This document shows positions 52,901 to 61,120 of a stretch of 64,000 bases of DNA, piece after piece; the stretch's first letter is position 1; every line of letters begins with the position of its first letter. Position numbers and translations under genes: made by a program. A model generated the notes under the pieces. The model was not told the origin of the DNA, searched no databases, and worked only from the letters and a program-made list of their open reading frames with translations. The DNA comes from Marilutibacter chinensis (GTDB taxonomy: Bacteria; Pseudomonadota; Gammaproteobacteria; Xanthomonadales; Xanthomonadaceae): assembly GCF_021725675.1 (NCBI RefSeq), contig NZ_JAKJPO010000004.1, positions 124,001-188,000 of the forward strand. The letters are read 5' to 3'.

Positions 52901-53999
52901 GCCGCTTCACACCGGGATTGAACACCCGGTCCTGGTCGCGCGCCGACAGCCGTGCGTACAGCGGCAGCACCTCGGTGTCGCGATACTTGCGGCGTTCCAG
53001 CGCCTGGTGGGCGTCGCGGATCTCGCGCTCGCCCGGCAGGAACACCAGCACGTCGCCGCGCCCGAAGCCACGCGATGCGTCCTCGCGGATGATCTCGTCG
53101 CAGGCGGCGACGATGCCGTCGGTCACGGTGCGCTCGCCACCGCGGCCATCCTCGATGTCGCCCTCCCCTTCCAGCGGCCGGTAACGCACTTCGACCGGAT
53201 AGCCGCGGCCCTCGACGTCGACCACCGGCGCGTCGTCGAAATGGGAGGCGAAGCGGGCGGTGTCGATCGTCGCCGAGGTCACGATGACCTTGAGGTCGCG
53301 GCGCTTCTTCAGCAGTTGTTTCAGATAGCCGAGCAGGAAATCGATGTTGAGGCTGCGCTCGTGCGCCTCGTCGATCAGGATCGTGTCGTAGCGCGACAGC
53401 CAGCGGTCGGAAGCGATCTCGGCCAGCAGGATGCCGTCGGTCATGAACTTCACCGCGGTCTGCTCGCCGACGTTCTCGGTGAACCGCACCTGGTAACCGA
53501 CCGCGCCGCCCAACGGCACCTGCAGCTCCTCCGCCACGCGCCGCGCGACCGCTCGCGCCGCGATCCGCCGCGGCTGGGTGCAGCCGATCATCCCGGCCGC
53601 GCCACGCCCGGCGGCCAGGCACAGCTTCGGCAGCTGGGTGGTCTTGCCCGAGCCGGTTTCGCCGGCGATCACCACCACCGGGTGCCTGCGGATCAGTTCG
53701 ACGATGCGTCCGGCCTCGCGCGCGATCGGCAGCGAGTCGTCGACCGGCGCCCGCGGCAGCGACGATTCACGCGCCTCGCGGGCCGCGATCGACGCGGTCA
53801 ATGCCTCCCGGAAGGCCGCCTCTGCCCCGGCATCGGCGGGTTTGCCCTTCCAGCGCGACCACAGGCCATGCAGGCGGCCACGGTCGCGGCTCAGCCCGGC
53901 GTCGATCGCGCGACGGCCGTCCTGCAGCGCCTTCCCGCGCGCGTCGCCGGACCGTATCTTCCGTGACGCGGCGTTTGCATTTGGACCGATAGACTCCAT
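49986..53999 (-). CDS. hrpA: ATP-dependent RNA helicase HrpA (DEAH box)
   Basis: 1337 aa, typical for HrpA (~1300). Walker A VVIAGETGSGKTTQLPKL near residue 112, QPRRIAARAVARRVAEE, DEAH box TILIDEAHERSLN, SAT motif VTSATIDTARF, the C-terminal RecA motifs ATNVAETSLTVPRI and QRKGRCGRVAEGVCYRLY, then winged-helix/HA2, OB-fold and a long HrpA-specific C-terminal region. In E. coli HrpA is involved in fimbrial mRNA processing and rescue of stalled ribosomes. The ATG at 53999 is used. Divergent from dps with 79 bases between. Confidence 0.96.
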   Translation of the reverse strand: MESIGPNANAASRKIRSGDARGKALQDGRRAIDAGLSRDRGRLHGLWSRWKGKPADAGAEAAFREALTASIAAREARESSLPRAPVDDSLPIAREAGRIVELIRRHPVVVIAGETGSGKTTQLPKLCLAAGRGAAGMIGCTQPRRIAARAVARRVAEELQVPLGGAVGYQVRFTENVGEQTAVKFMTDGILLAEIASDRWLSRYDTILIDEAHERSLNIDFLLGYLKQLLKKRRDLKVIVTSATIDTARFASHFDDAPVVDVEGRGYPVEVRYRPLEGEGDIEDGRGGERTVTDGIVAACDEIIREDASRGFGRGDVLVFLPGEREIRDAHQALERRKYRDTEVLPLYARLSARDQDRVFNPGVKRRIVLATNVAETSLTVPRIRYVVDPGLARVKRYSQRGKLDRLHIEPVSQASANQRKGRCGRVAEGVCYRLYSEPDFESRPMYTDPEILRAALAGVILRMLALGLGDIESFPFLEPPEPRAIADGWQQLAELGAVEAIAGDGRRRLTATGRLMAKLPVDVKLARMLVAANAQGCLREMLAIASFLGIQDPRERPADQRAAADAAHAEFADPRSEFVGILKLWAAYESAHEELTQSRLRKWCDKHFLGFLRMREWRELHRQLKLMAADLGWQVASRDGELDAAGYATLHRAILAGLPTQIAHRGDRNVYEGPRGRRFQLFPGSSLARKPPPWVLSATLLDTERVWGLTNAAIEPEWAIAELPHLLARRPHDPRWARSQGRVVGSEQISLFGLVLAPKKPIHYGALFPEESRAIFARDALVTGEINTRSAFLPRNLATLAKAREEEAKQRRTGLVVEEDWMTRWYLDRLPPDVHNAQALDAWYRKLPAAEKAGLEWSLDDLMVVDESDAARFPPYIALGDVRLAVRYRFEPGAPDDGMTLAVPLHLLNALDPVRLGWLAPGFVEDKAAALIRSLPKAQRRNFVPAPDFARAFHEAHAVTDEGDTLTGALARFLRKLTGAEVAAVDFDEGALEPHLRMNLRLLDRDGRSVLAESRDLDELRRRFGERAARAFAARAADGLARDGLTAFPDEPIPLSVPGAGGVPAWPALHDDGDSVSLRVHTEREVAEAAHPAGVRRLLALALADRMRQARRQLPVSPKTGLLYAAIESQAPRSDGLKDGDRLRADLVDGAFAALSADGLGAIRDPATFAERLDGIARGLFPEAVERLKQAEGILAAVAEVRAKLESPLMGWASGNLDDMRAHLAALTPPGFLRDVPAESLREYPRYLKALALRGERALRDPGRDQARMLELKPFVDALEAARARGRSDDSGWRAFAHDLEELRVSLFAQELGARGGVSPKKLAQRLQSLALPERP

Positions 54000-54038
54000 C
54001 TGGTTCGGTACGACGAAATTTCCAGGAACAACGAATCA

Positions 54039-54053
54039 GGCGACATTGTCGCC
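54039..54053. promoter_or_regulatory. Perfect 15-base dyad between hrpA and dps
   Basis: GGCGACA-T-TGTCGCC, an exact inverted repeat with one central base, 26 bases before the dps ATG and 40 bases before the hrpA ATG. It could be an operator or a hairpin in the dps leader. It does not resemble the OxyR site known upstream of dps in E. coli. Confidence 0.4.
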
Positions 54054-54078
54054 GCAACGCGTCCACAGGAGAAACCGC

Positions 54079-54633
54079 ATGGCCAAGTCCAAGTCCACCA
54101 AGAAGCCGTCCAAGACCGCCAAGCCGACCGCGTCGCCCGCCCCGGGCTCGAGCGCCCCGGCCATCGACATCGGCATCGGCACCGGCGACCGCAAGAAGAT
54201 CGCCGAGGGCCTGTCGCACTTCCTCGCCGACGCCTACACCCTGTACCTGAAGACCCACAACTTCCACTGGAACATCACCGGCCCGATGTTCAACTCGCTG
54301 CACGTGATGTTCGAGGGCCAGTACACCGAGCAGTGGGCGGCGCTGGACGAGGTCGCCGAGCGGATCCGCGCGCTGGGCTTCAACGCGCCTGGTTCGTATG
54401 CCGAGTTCACCCGGCTGTCGTCGATCCCCGAGGAACCGGGCCTGGCCGATGCCGCCGACTGGCGCGAGATGGTCCGCCAGCTGACCGTCGGCAACGAGGC
54501 GGTCTGCCGTACCGCACGCAAGACCCTGAAGATCGCCGACGACGCCGGCGACGACCCGACCGTCGACCTGATGACGCAGCGGCTGCAGGTCCACGAGAAG
54601 ACCGCCTGGATGCTGCGCTCGCTGCTGCAGTGA
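54079..54633 (+). CDS. dps: Dps family DNA-binding/ferritin-like protein
   Basis: 184 aa. A Lys/Ser/Pro/Ala-rich N-terminal tail (~35 residues, likely DNA-binding) precedes the four-helix ferritin-like core. The inter-subunit ferroxidase site is visible as TLYLKTHNFHWNITGP and FNSLHVMFEGQYTEQW with DEVAERIRALG (His, His, Asp/Glu ligands). C-terminus VHEKTAWMLRSLL. Forms dodecamers that store iron and shield DNA from peroxide. CAGGAG lies 8 bases before the ATG at 54079 and decides the start. Confidence 0.95.
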   Translation: MAKSKSTKKPSKTAKPTASPAPGSSAPAIDIGIGTGDRKKIAEGLSHFLADAYTLYLKTHNFHWNITGPMFNSLHVMFEGQYTEQWAALDEVAERIRALGFNAPGSYAEFTRLSSIPEEPGLADAADWREMVRQLTVGNEAVCRTARKTLKIADDAGDDPTVDLMTQRLQVHEKTAWMLRSLLQ

Positions 54634-54660
54634 AATCGCAGCACTGAACGCCTGATGCCC

Positions 54661-54685
54661 GCGGGTTTCGCCATGCGGAACCCGC
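54661..54685 (+). terminator. Possible terminator hairpin after dps
   Basis: GCGGGTT (54661-54667) and AACCCGC (54679-54685) form a 7-base stem around an 11-base loop, 28 bases after the dps stop. There is no T-run, so intrinsic termination is uncertain. Confidence 0.3.
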
Positions 54686-54918
54686 GTACCGCACGACGCT
54701 TCCCGCCCTCAGCTTTCGGTGTGCGCCATGCCGGGGGCATCTCCCTCCGATGCTTTCATGCTGGCGAGGTCGACGGGATCCGTCCCTGGATCGCCCCCCA
54801 CTGCGAGCCGCCCTCTCGATTGCCGATATCGGGAAACGGTGGCGGGCTACTGGCCGGAATGCCGGCCGGCTCGCACGTGAAGGCCGATAATCCGCGACCT
54901 GGCTGATATCCTGCGCGG

Positions 54919-56775
54919 ATGCCGCGCAACACCCTCGACCACGCCCTCGACCTGCTCCGCTCCACCTTCGGCCACGAGGCCTTCCGCGACGAGCAGGGCG
55001 CGATCGTCGAGCACGTCGCCGACGGTGGCGATGCGCTGGTACTGATGCCGACCGGCGGCGGCAAGTCGCTCTGCTACCAGTTGCCGGCGATGCTGCGCGA
55101 CGGCTGCGGCATCGTGGTGTCGCCGCTGATCGCGCTGATGCAGGACCAGGTCGAGGCGTTGCGCCAGCTCGGCGTACGCGCGGCCTGCCTGAACTCGACC
55201 CTGGACGCCGACAGCGCCGCCACCGTCGAGCGCGAATGGCTCGACGGACAGCTCGACCTGCTCTATGTCGCTCCCGAGCGCCTGCTCGGCGGTCGCATGC
55301 TCGGCCTGATCGACCGTGCCCATGCGCGTGGTCAGGTCGCGCTGTTCGCGATCGACGAAGCGCACTGCGTGTCGCAATGGGGGCACGACTTCCGCCCCGA
55401 ATACCGCCAGCTGACGGTGCTGCACGAACGCTGGCCGGACGTGCCGCGGATCGCGCTGACCGCGACCGCCGACGCGCCGACCCGGCAGGAGATCGTCGAA
55501 CGGCTGGCACTGGAGGAGGCGCGCCAGTTCGTCAGTTCGTTCGACCGCCCGAACATCCGCTACACCGTAGTCCACAAGGACGGTGGCGGCATCCGCCAGC
55601 TGCTCGACTTCCTGCGCCGCCACGACGGCGAAAGCGGGATCGTCTATGCGTTCTCGCGCCGCCGCGTCGAGGCCGTCGCCGAACAACTGGTGGAAGCCGG
55701 CATCCACGCCCTGCCCTACCACGCCGGCCTGCCGGCGGAGACCCGCGCCGCCAACCAGCGCCACTTCCTGCAGGCGGACGGCGTGGTGATGGTGGCGACG
55801 ATCGCGTTCGGCATGGGCATCGACAAGCCCGACGTGCGCTTCGTCGCCCATGTCGACCTGCCCAAGTCGATCGAGGGCTACTACCAGGAGACCGGACGCG
55901 CCGGACGCGACGGCGCTGCCGCCGAGGCCTGGATGAGCTACGGGCTGGGCGACGTGGTCAATCTGCGTGCGTTGATCGACCAGGGCGAGGCCAGCGACGA
56001 GCGCAAGCGGCTCGAACGCGGCAAGCTCGACGCCCTGCTCGGCTACTGCGAGACCACCCAGTGCCGGCGCCGTGCGCTGCTGGCCTGGTTCGGCGAGCAC
56101 CACGAGGTCGGCGACGCCGGCTGCGGCGGTTGCGACAACTGCCTGGAACCGCCCGAGACCTGGGACGGCACCGTCGCCGCACGCAAGGCGCTGTCGGCGG
56201 TCTACCGCAGCGGCCAGCGCTTCGGCGCCGGCCACGTGATCGACATCCTGACCGGCAAGACGACCGACAAGGTGACCCAGTACGGCCACGACCGTCTCAG
56301 CACGTGGGCGATCGGCAGCGACCTCGACGCCCGCCAATGGCGCGGTGTGTTCCGCCAGTTGCTCGCCGCGGGCCTGCTGGAGGCCGACGCCGAGCGCTAC
56401 AACGCGTTGCGGCTGACCGCGGCGGCGGCACCGGTACTGCGCGGGGAGCAGGTGCTCTCGTTCCGGCGCGAGCCCGAACCGCGCAGCCGGCGAGGCCGAC
56501 GCGCGAGCTCGTCGATGCTGGAGATCGAGCTCGACACCGACGCACTGGCCCGCTTCCGAACGCTGCGCGAGTGGCGCTCGGCGCTGGCGAAGGAGCAGAA
56601 CGTCCCCGCCTACGTGATCTTCCACGACAGCACGCTGCGCGCGATCGCCGAGGCCGATCCCGGCGATGTCCGCGACCTCGCCCGGATTCCCGGCATCGGC
56701 GAGCGCAAGCTCGAGCGCTACGGCGACGACCTGCTCGATCACCTGGCCCGCTGCGCGCCCGATCCGGCGGCCTGA
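54919..56775 (+). CDS. recQ: ATP-dependent DNA helicase RecQ
   Basis: 618 aa. Helicase core: GHEAFRDEQGAIVEHV (motif 0), Walker A VLMPTGGGKSLCYQLPA near residue 45, DEAHCVSQWGHDFRPEY, TATADAPTRQEI, FDRPNIRYTV, GIVYAFSRRRVEAVAE and QETGRAGRDG. The zinc-binding RQC part has YCETTQCRRRALL and GCGGCDNC; a C-terminal HRDC domain (from ~545) ends in IPGIGERKLERYG. Unwinds DNA in recombinational repair. Preceded by 285 bases without a recognisable gene. Confidence 0.97.
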   Translation: MPRNTLDHALDLLRSTFGHEAFRDEQGAIVEHVADGGDALVLMPTGGGKSLCYQLPAMLRDGCGIVVSPLIALMQDQVEALRQLGVRAACLNSTLDADSAATVEREWLDGQLDLLYVAPERLLGGRMLGLIDRAHARGQVALFAIDEAHCVSQWGHDFRPEYRQLTVLHERWPDVPRIALTATADAPTRQEIVERLALEEARQFVSSFDRPNIRYTVVHKDGGGIRQLLDFLRRHDGESGIVYAFSRRRVEAVAEQLVEAGIHALPYHAGLPAETRAANQRHFLQADGVVMVATIAFGMGIDKPDVRFVAHVDLPKSIEGYYQETGRAGRDGAAAEAWMSYGLGDVVNLRALIDQGEASDERKRLERGKLDALLGYCETTQCRRRALLAWFGEHHEVGDAGCGGCDNCLEPPETWDGTVAARKALSAVYRSGQRFGAGHVIDILTGKTTDKVTQYGHDRLSTWAIGSDLDARQWRGVFRQLLAAGLLEADAERYNALRLTAAAAPVLRGEQVLSFRREPEPRSRRGRRASSSMLEIELDTDALARFRTLREWRSALAKEQNVPAYVIFHDSTLRAIAEADPGDVRDLARIPGIGERKLERYGDDLLDHLARCAPDPAA

Positions 56776-56835
56776 GCCCGCCCGGGCCGGACAGCGGGTT
56801 TAAACCTCCGCGCGGCAGCCTGCATCCGAGTGGTT

Positions 56836-57468
56836 ATGCTGAATGCCGTGGCCGAAGAACCCGACATCCCTGCCTCAGGCACCGCGACCCGCGGCGCCGA
56901 TGGCGACGCCGAGAGCGCTTGGGTGCAGGCCGCCGCCCGCGGCGATGTGGCGGCCTTCGAGGCGCTGTACCGGCGTCATTCGGGCCGGGTCCATGGCGTG
57001 ATCGGCCGCCTGGTGGGCCACCACGGCACCCGTGCCGAGGACCTGACCCAGGAGGCCTTCGTACGCGCCTGGCAGGCACTGCCGGCATTCAGGTTCGAGT
57101 CCGCGTTCTCGACCTGGCTGCACCGGCTGGCGGTCAACACCGCGCTGATGGACATGCGCAGCCAGCGCAGCCGCCCCCAGCACGACGGCGACGACGACGC
57201 CCTCGACTCGCTGGGGCAGGCGGATTCGGCCGGGCATGCGACCGCGCTGTCGATGGACCTGGAACGGGCGGTCGCCAGCCTGCCGCCGCGGGCCCGGATG
57301 GTGCTGGTGCTGTACGACGTCGAAGGCTGGAAGCACGAGGAGATCGCCGCCGAACTCGGGATGGCGGTCGGCAGTTCGAAGGCCCAGCTGCATCGCGCCC
57401 GCAGCCTGTTGCGCGAGCGCCTGGGCGAAGCGGCCTGGCTTGAAGCCGGGCCAGGAGACTTACGATGA
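56836..57468 (+). CDS. ECF (extracytoplasmic function) RNA polymerase sigma factor
   Basis: 210 aa from the ATG at 56836. Region 2: FEALYRRHSGRVHGVIGRLVG and AEDLTQEAFVRAWQALPAFRFESAFSTWLHRLAVNTA (in parts, about 35-95). Region 4: LPPRARMVLVLYDVEGWKHEEIAAELGMAVGSSKAQLHRARSLLR (about 148-195). No region 3 and no sigma-1.1, as expected for ECF factors. Its stop overlaps the next gene (ATGA at 57465-57468), which has an anti-sigma-like layout. A 10-base palindrome GGTTTAAACC (56797-56806) lies 30 bases upstream and is an AT-rich island. Confidence 0.93.
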   Translation: MLNAVAEEPDIPASGTATRGADGDAESAWVQAAARGDVAAFEALYRRHSGRVHGVIGRLVGHHGTRAEDLTQEAFVRAWQALPAFRFESAFSTWLHRLAVNTALMDMRSQRSRPQHDGDDDALDSLGQADSAGHATALSMDLERAVASLPPRARMVLVLYDVEGWKHEEIAAELGMAVGSSKAQLHRARSLLRERLGEAAWLEAGPGDLR

Positions 57469-58064
57469 ACGATCCTTCCGACAAGCACGATCTGCCGCAT
57501 GACGGCAACGCGCACGCTCCGTTGCCCGACGGCCTGCGCTGGCAGTTGCGCGCGCTGCGCCACGAACGGGCGCCGGACCGCGACCTGTGGCCGGACATCG
57601 CCGCGCGGCTACCGCCCCGCAACGCGATCGCCGCGCCTCCACGCCGGCCGGCCCGCTGGCTGGCGCCGGTCGCAATGGCTGCCAGCCTGCTGCTGGTGGT
57701 CGGCGTGCTCGGCTGGAACGCGCCACTGAAGCCGGTTGGCAGCCCGCCGCCGGCCGCCACGCCGGCCCTGTCCCGCGCCGACGCCGTGCCCGCCACCACG
57801 CCGGATACCGCAACGGCGCGGACGCCGTCGATGCTGGCGCTGGAAACCGCCGGGATGGCCCGGCAGTACCAGGCCGCCTTCGAACAGATCGGCGCGGTGC
57901 CGGTCGACAGCGGCCTGCATCCGGCGCTGGCCGAGCTCGACCGCAACGCCGAGCTGATCCTGCAGGCCCTGTCCGAACAGCCCGACTCGCGCCTGCTGCT
58001 CGAACGCCTGCACCGCACCTATGCCCGCCGCCTCGCACTCAGCCAGCGGCTGGTCCACTCATGA
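57465..58064 (+). CDS. Putative membrane-bound anti-sigma factor
   Basis: 199 aa. About 62 cytoplasmic residues (WQLRALRHERAPDRDLWPDI) are followed by one helix (WLAPVAMAASLLLVVGVLGWNA, about 64-85), a Pro/Thr/Ala-rich spacer and a helical periplasmic C-terminus (LERLHRTYARRLALSQ). Single-pass topology with a short cytoplasmic N-terminus, directly overlapping the ECF sigma gene, is the classic anti-sigma arrangement. No zinc-binding HxxxCxxC motif was seen, so it is not a canonical ZAS protein. Confidence 0.72.
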   Translation: MNDPSDKHDLPHDGNAHAPLPDGLRWQLRALRHERAPDRDLWPDIAARLPPRNAIAAPPRRPARWLAPVAMAASLLLVVGVLGWNAPLKPVGSPPPAATPALSRADAVPATTPDTATARTPSMLALETAGMARQYQAAFEQIGAVPVDSGLHPALAELDRNAELILQALSEQPDSRLLLERLHRTYARRLALSQRLVHS

Positions 58065-58178
58065 CCGTCGCCTTCGTGAATGCGCGTCCTTGAGCACGTC
58101 TTCATGAGCACGCAACCGCAAGCGCGGATTCCCGACCGAACCGCTCCCGCAATCCTTCGCGAATTTCCTGGAGGCCCC

Positions 58179-59138
58179 ATGTTCCGCAATCCCACACTCC
58201 GTCGCAGCGACCCGCGTCCGGCCCGCGCCGCGACCACCCTCCTCGCGCTGGCCTTGTTCGCCGGCCTGGCGCTGCCGCTGCAGGCGGCGACCCCGATCGA
58301 CGAGACGCGTCCGCTGGATCCGCGCGGCCGGGTCGAGATCGACAACGTCAAGGGCAGCATCGACGTCCGCGCCTGGGACCGCTCCGAGGTCAGGATCACC
58401 GGCAGCCTCGGCGAAGGCGTCGAGAAACTCGAGATCACCGGCGACCGCCAGTACCTGAGCGTGAAGGTCAAATATCCGAATCGCGGCAGCGGCCTGGGCT
58501 TCTTCACCGGCAGCGACCGCAGCGAACCGACCGACCTGGTGCTGATGGTGCCGCTGCGCGCCGACCTCGACATCGACTCGGTGTCGGCCAGCGTGAAGGT
58601 CGCCGGTGTCGCCCCGGCCGAGCTGTCGATCGACAGCGTCAGCGGCGACGTCGACGTCGCCGGCGCGCCGGACGAGATCGATGTCGACTCGGTCAGCGGC
58701 GACCTCAGGCTGGTCGTCAACAGCCGCAACGTCGATGTCGAGACGGTCAGCGGCGAGATCGAGCTGCGGGGGCGCCTGAGCGACGAAGTGTCGATCGAAA
58801 CCGTATCCGGCGACGCCCAGGTCCAGGTGGTCGAGTCCGCCCTGCGTCGCTTCTCCGGCGCCAGCGTCTCCGGCGACCTCAGCCTGCGCACCGCACTCGC
58901 CGGCAACGGCCGCATCGATCTGGAGACGGTCAGCGGCGACGTCGACCTGTACCTGCCGCGCGGACTGTCGGCCGGCGTGCGCGGCGAGACCTTCAGCGGC
59001 AGCCTGCGCGCTCCCGGCGCGGACATCCAGCGCCCCAGGCACGGTCCCGGCGCCAGCTTCGAACACCGTTACGGCAGCGGCGAAGGCGAAGTCTCGATCG
59101 AGACCTTCTCCGGCGACGCGACCCTGCACATGGATTGA
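58179..59138 (+). CDS. Secreted DUF4097-type beta-repeat protein
   Basis: 319 aa. Signal peptide (about 1-36, ending LALPLQAA). The body is a regular series of 20-30-residue strands carrying the motif [ST]VSGD[VL] or ETVSGE at least eight times, for example IDSVSGDVDVAG, VDSVSGDLRLV, ETVSGEIELRG and ETVSGDVDLYL, the signature of DUF4097 putative adhesins, likely a beta-helix. A CTGGAGG ribosome-binding site 5 bases before the ATG at 58179 fixes the start. It follows the sigma/anti-sigma pair by 114 bases and may be their target or partner. Probably at the cell surface or in the periplasm. Confidence 0.88.
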   Translation: MFRNPTLRRSDPRPARAATTLLALALFAGLALPLQAATPIDETRPLDPRGRVEIDNVKGSIDVRAWDRSEVRITGSLGEGVEKLEITGDRQYLSVKVKYPNRGSGLGFFTGSDRSEPTDLVLMVPLRADLDIDSVSASVKVAGVAPAELSIDSVSGDVDVAGAPDEIDVDSVSGDLRLVVNSRNVDVETVSGEIELRGRLSDEVSIETVSGDAQVQVVESALRRFSGASVSGDLSLRTALAGNGRIDLETVSGDVDLYLPRGLSAGVRGETFSGSLRAPGADIQRPRHGPGASFEHRYGSGEGEVSIETFSGDATLHMD

Positions 59139-59267
59139 GCCGCGCGCGCCGGGCGCTCCGTCCCGACGGTTCCCGGCGCACCGCTTCCAGCGGACGGCCG
59201 TTCTTCCCGGACGGTCGTTCGTCCTGCACCGCAGGCAGCACTCTGCAGCGTGCCCGGCCCCGGCGGT

Positions 59268-60659
59268 TCAGCCCGTTGTCGTCGCCGGCTTCGGCGCCCT
59301 GGCCAGCCGCTCCAGCGCTTCCGCGCGGCCCGTGGCGAGGTCGACGATCGGGCGCGCCGGATAGCCGTGCGGCGACGCGCCGGTCTCCCAGGGTGCGTGG
59401 ATCTCGCTGTCGTCGAGCCGGCGCAGCTCCGGGAGCCACCGCCGCAGATACGCGCCAGCGGGGTCGAAGCGCCTCGACTGGGCGACCGGATTGAAGACGC
59501 GGTGATACGGCGCGGCATCGACACCGCTGCCGGCGACCCACTGCCAGCCCAGGGTGTTGTTGGCCAGGTCCGCGTCGACCAGGGTATGCATGAACCATGA
59601 CGCCCCGCTCGACCAGTGGATGCCCATGTGCTTGGTCAGGTACGACGCGACCACCATCCGCACGCGGTTGTGCATCCAGCCCTCGTGCCAGAGCTGGCGC
59701 ATGCCGGCGTCGACCAGCGGCACCCCGGTGCGGCCATGCCGCCACGCATCCAGCCAGGCCTCGTCGTGCCGCCAGTCGATGCCATCGAAGCGCGGGTTGA
59801 AGTTCTCCGTCGTGCTGTCCGGCCAGTGGTTGAGCACGTAGTACGCGAACTCGCGCCAACCGAGCTCGGCGATGAACTTGTCGGCGCCGGGTCCACCGCG
59901 GCGCTGCGCGGCTTCCAGGGCGCGAGCGGGGCTGATCTCGCCGAAATGCAGGTGCGGCGACAGTCGCGAGGTGGCCTCGACGGCCGGGCAGTCGCGCTCT
60001 CCGGGATAGGCGTCCAGCCGTTCGAGGAAGCGTTCCAGGCGCTGCTGCGCGTGCCGTTCGCCGGGCGTCCAAACCTCCCAGAAACCACGGTCCCAGTCCG
60101 GTTCGGGCGCGGCGATCGACGTCTGCAGCCGCTGCATGCCGGACGGAAGCCCGAAGCAGGCCAACCGCTCCGGCGCCGCACGCGGCCGATGGCGCCAACC
60201 CGGCCGCGCCGCCTTGAGGAAAGGCGTGAACACCCGGTACGGCGTCGACACCTTGCTGAGCACCATCTCCGGTTCGGTCATCAACCGGCCAGCCGAGCGC
60301 CGCATCGCGACGCCGTCGCGGGCGAGCGCCTGCGCCATCCGTAGGTCGCGCGCATCGGCGGCCGGCTCATGCAATGCGGAAACGTGCACCGCCTCCGCGC
60401 CAGCGGCCCCGGCCAGCGCGGGGATCACCCGCTCGGCGCTGCCGGCCAGCACGTGCAGGCGACCGCCGATCCGGGCGATGTCCGCCGACAACGAATCCAG
60501 CGAACGGCGCAGCCACGCCCGGCCGGCGGTCACCCCGGCGTCGCGGGCCTCGTCGACGTACACCAGCAGCAGCTCGTCGTGCGAGCGGCAGGCCCTTTCC
60601 AGCGCCGGGTTGTCGGCCAGACGCAGATCGCGCCGGAACCAGTAGATGCCTCGACTCAT
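59268..60659 (-). CDS. phrB: Deoxyribodipyrimidine photolyase
   Basis: 463 aa. Light-driven repair of pyrimidine dimers. N-terminal antenna-binding domain begins GIYWFRRDLRLADNPAL. The FAD domain has SRLSPHLHFGEISPARAL, ELGWREFAYYVL, FNPRFDGIDWRHDE, TGVPLVDAGMRQLWHEGWMHNRVRMVVASYLTKH, and LANNTLGWQWVAGSGVDAAPYHRVFNPVAQSRRFDP, in family order, including the electron-transfer tryptophans. Start at the ATG at 60659. It runs leftward, downstream of the tRNA-Lys gene on the same strand; both ends are free of overlap. Confidence 0.96.
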   Translation of the reverse strand: MSRGIYWFRRDLRLADNPALERACRSHDELLLVYVDEARDAGVTAGRAWLRRSLDSLSADIARIGGRLHVLAGSAERVIPALAGAAGAEAVHVSALHEPAADARDLRMAQALARDGVAMRRSAGRLMTEPEMVLSKVSTPYRVFTPFLKAARPGWRHRPRAAPERLACFGLPSGMQRLQTSIAAPEPDWDRGFWEVWTPGERHAQQRLERFLERLDAYPGERDCPAVEATSRLSPHLHFGEISPARALEAAQRRGGPGADKFIAELGWREFAYYVLNHWPDSTTENFNPRFDGIDWRHDEAWLDAWRHGRTGVPLVDAGMRQLWHEGWMHNRVRMVVASYLTKHMGIHWSSGASWFMHTLVDADLANNTLGWQWVAGSGVDAAPYHRVFNPVAQSRRFDPAGAYLRRWLPELRRLDDSEIHAPWETGASPHGYPARPIVDLATGRAEALERLARAPKPATTTG

Positions 60660-60753
60660 GCCGCGAGTATCGCCCGCAGGCGCAGGCCGGCCAATGCGCC
60701 TCACGGCCACGCCGGCCCGCCGCCCCGGAACCGGGCCGCCGCGAAGCAGGAGA

Positions 60754-60829
60754 TGGTGGGTCGTGTTGGATTCGAACCAACGACCAGCGGATTAAAAGTC
60801 CGATGCTCTACCGACTGAGCTAACGACCC
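60754..60829 (-). tRNA. tRNA-Lys (anticodon UUU)
   Basis: Reading the minus strand from 60829: acceptor stem GGGTCGT paired with ACGACCC, D-arm TAGCTCAGTCGGTAGAGCA, anticodon loop CTTTTAA (anticodon bases at 60796-60794), T-arm with GGTTCGAATCC, discriminator A and genome-encoded CCA at 60756-60754. 76 bases. The sequence is close to E. coli tRNA-Lys. It decodes AAA/AAG. Lies between phrB and the queC-queE genes. Confidence 0.97.
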
Positions 60830-60957
60830 GGGGATGCGGCGACCACGACGGCCATCGTGGCGGTGATCGCGGCTGATGCGGACCGTGACGGTCCGTCTCC
60901 TTCCGGAGGGCCGCCATTCTAACGCAAGCGGCTGGCCGGGCGCAGCTTCCATCGGAC

Positions 60958-61003
60958 GCGGGTGCGGGTGCGGGTGCGGGTGCGGGTGCGGGTGCGGGTG
61001 CGG
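60958..61003. repeat. Tandem hexanucleotide repeat (GCGGGT), 7 copies plus GCGG
   Basis: Perfect GCGGGT units from 60958 to 60999, then GCGG. Seven regularly spaced GGG runs make this a candidate G-quadruplex on the plus strand. It sits in the 291-base gap between tRNA-Lys and the queC stop, which otherwise holds no recognised gene. Confidence 0.92.
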
Positions 61004-61120
61004 CGGCTGTCAGGATCCAGGCGACGTCCGTCGTCCCGGGGCCACTCACGAGCGGCCGTCGGCGCCATCGCCGGCGGATGGGACGATCCGCGGAAGCGGC
61101 CGCGATGCGCGGGACCGCTG

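Noticed and set aside
50328..53966. 1212-codon open frame opposite hrpA
   Set aside because: Antisense shadow; the minus strand encodes complete HrpA motifs.
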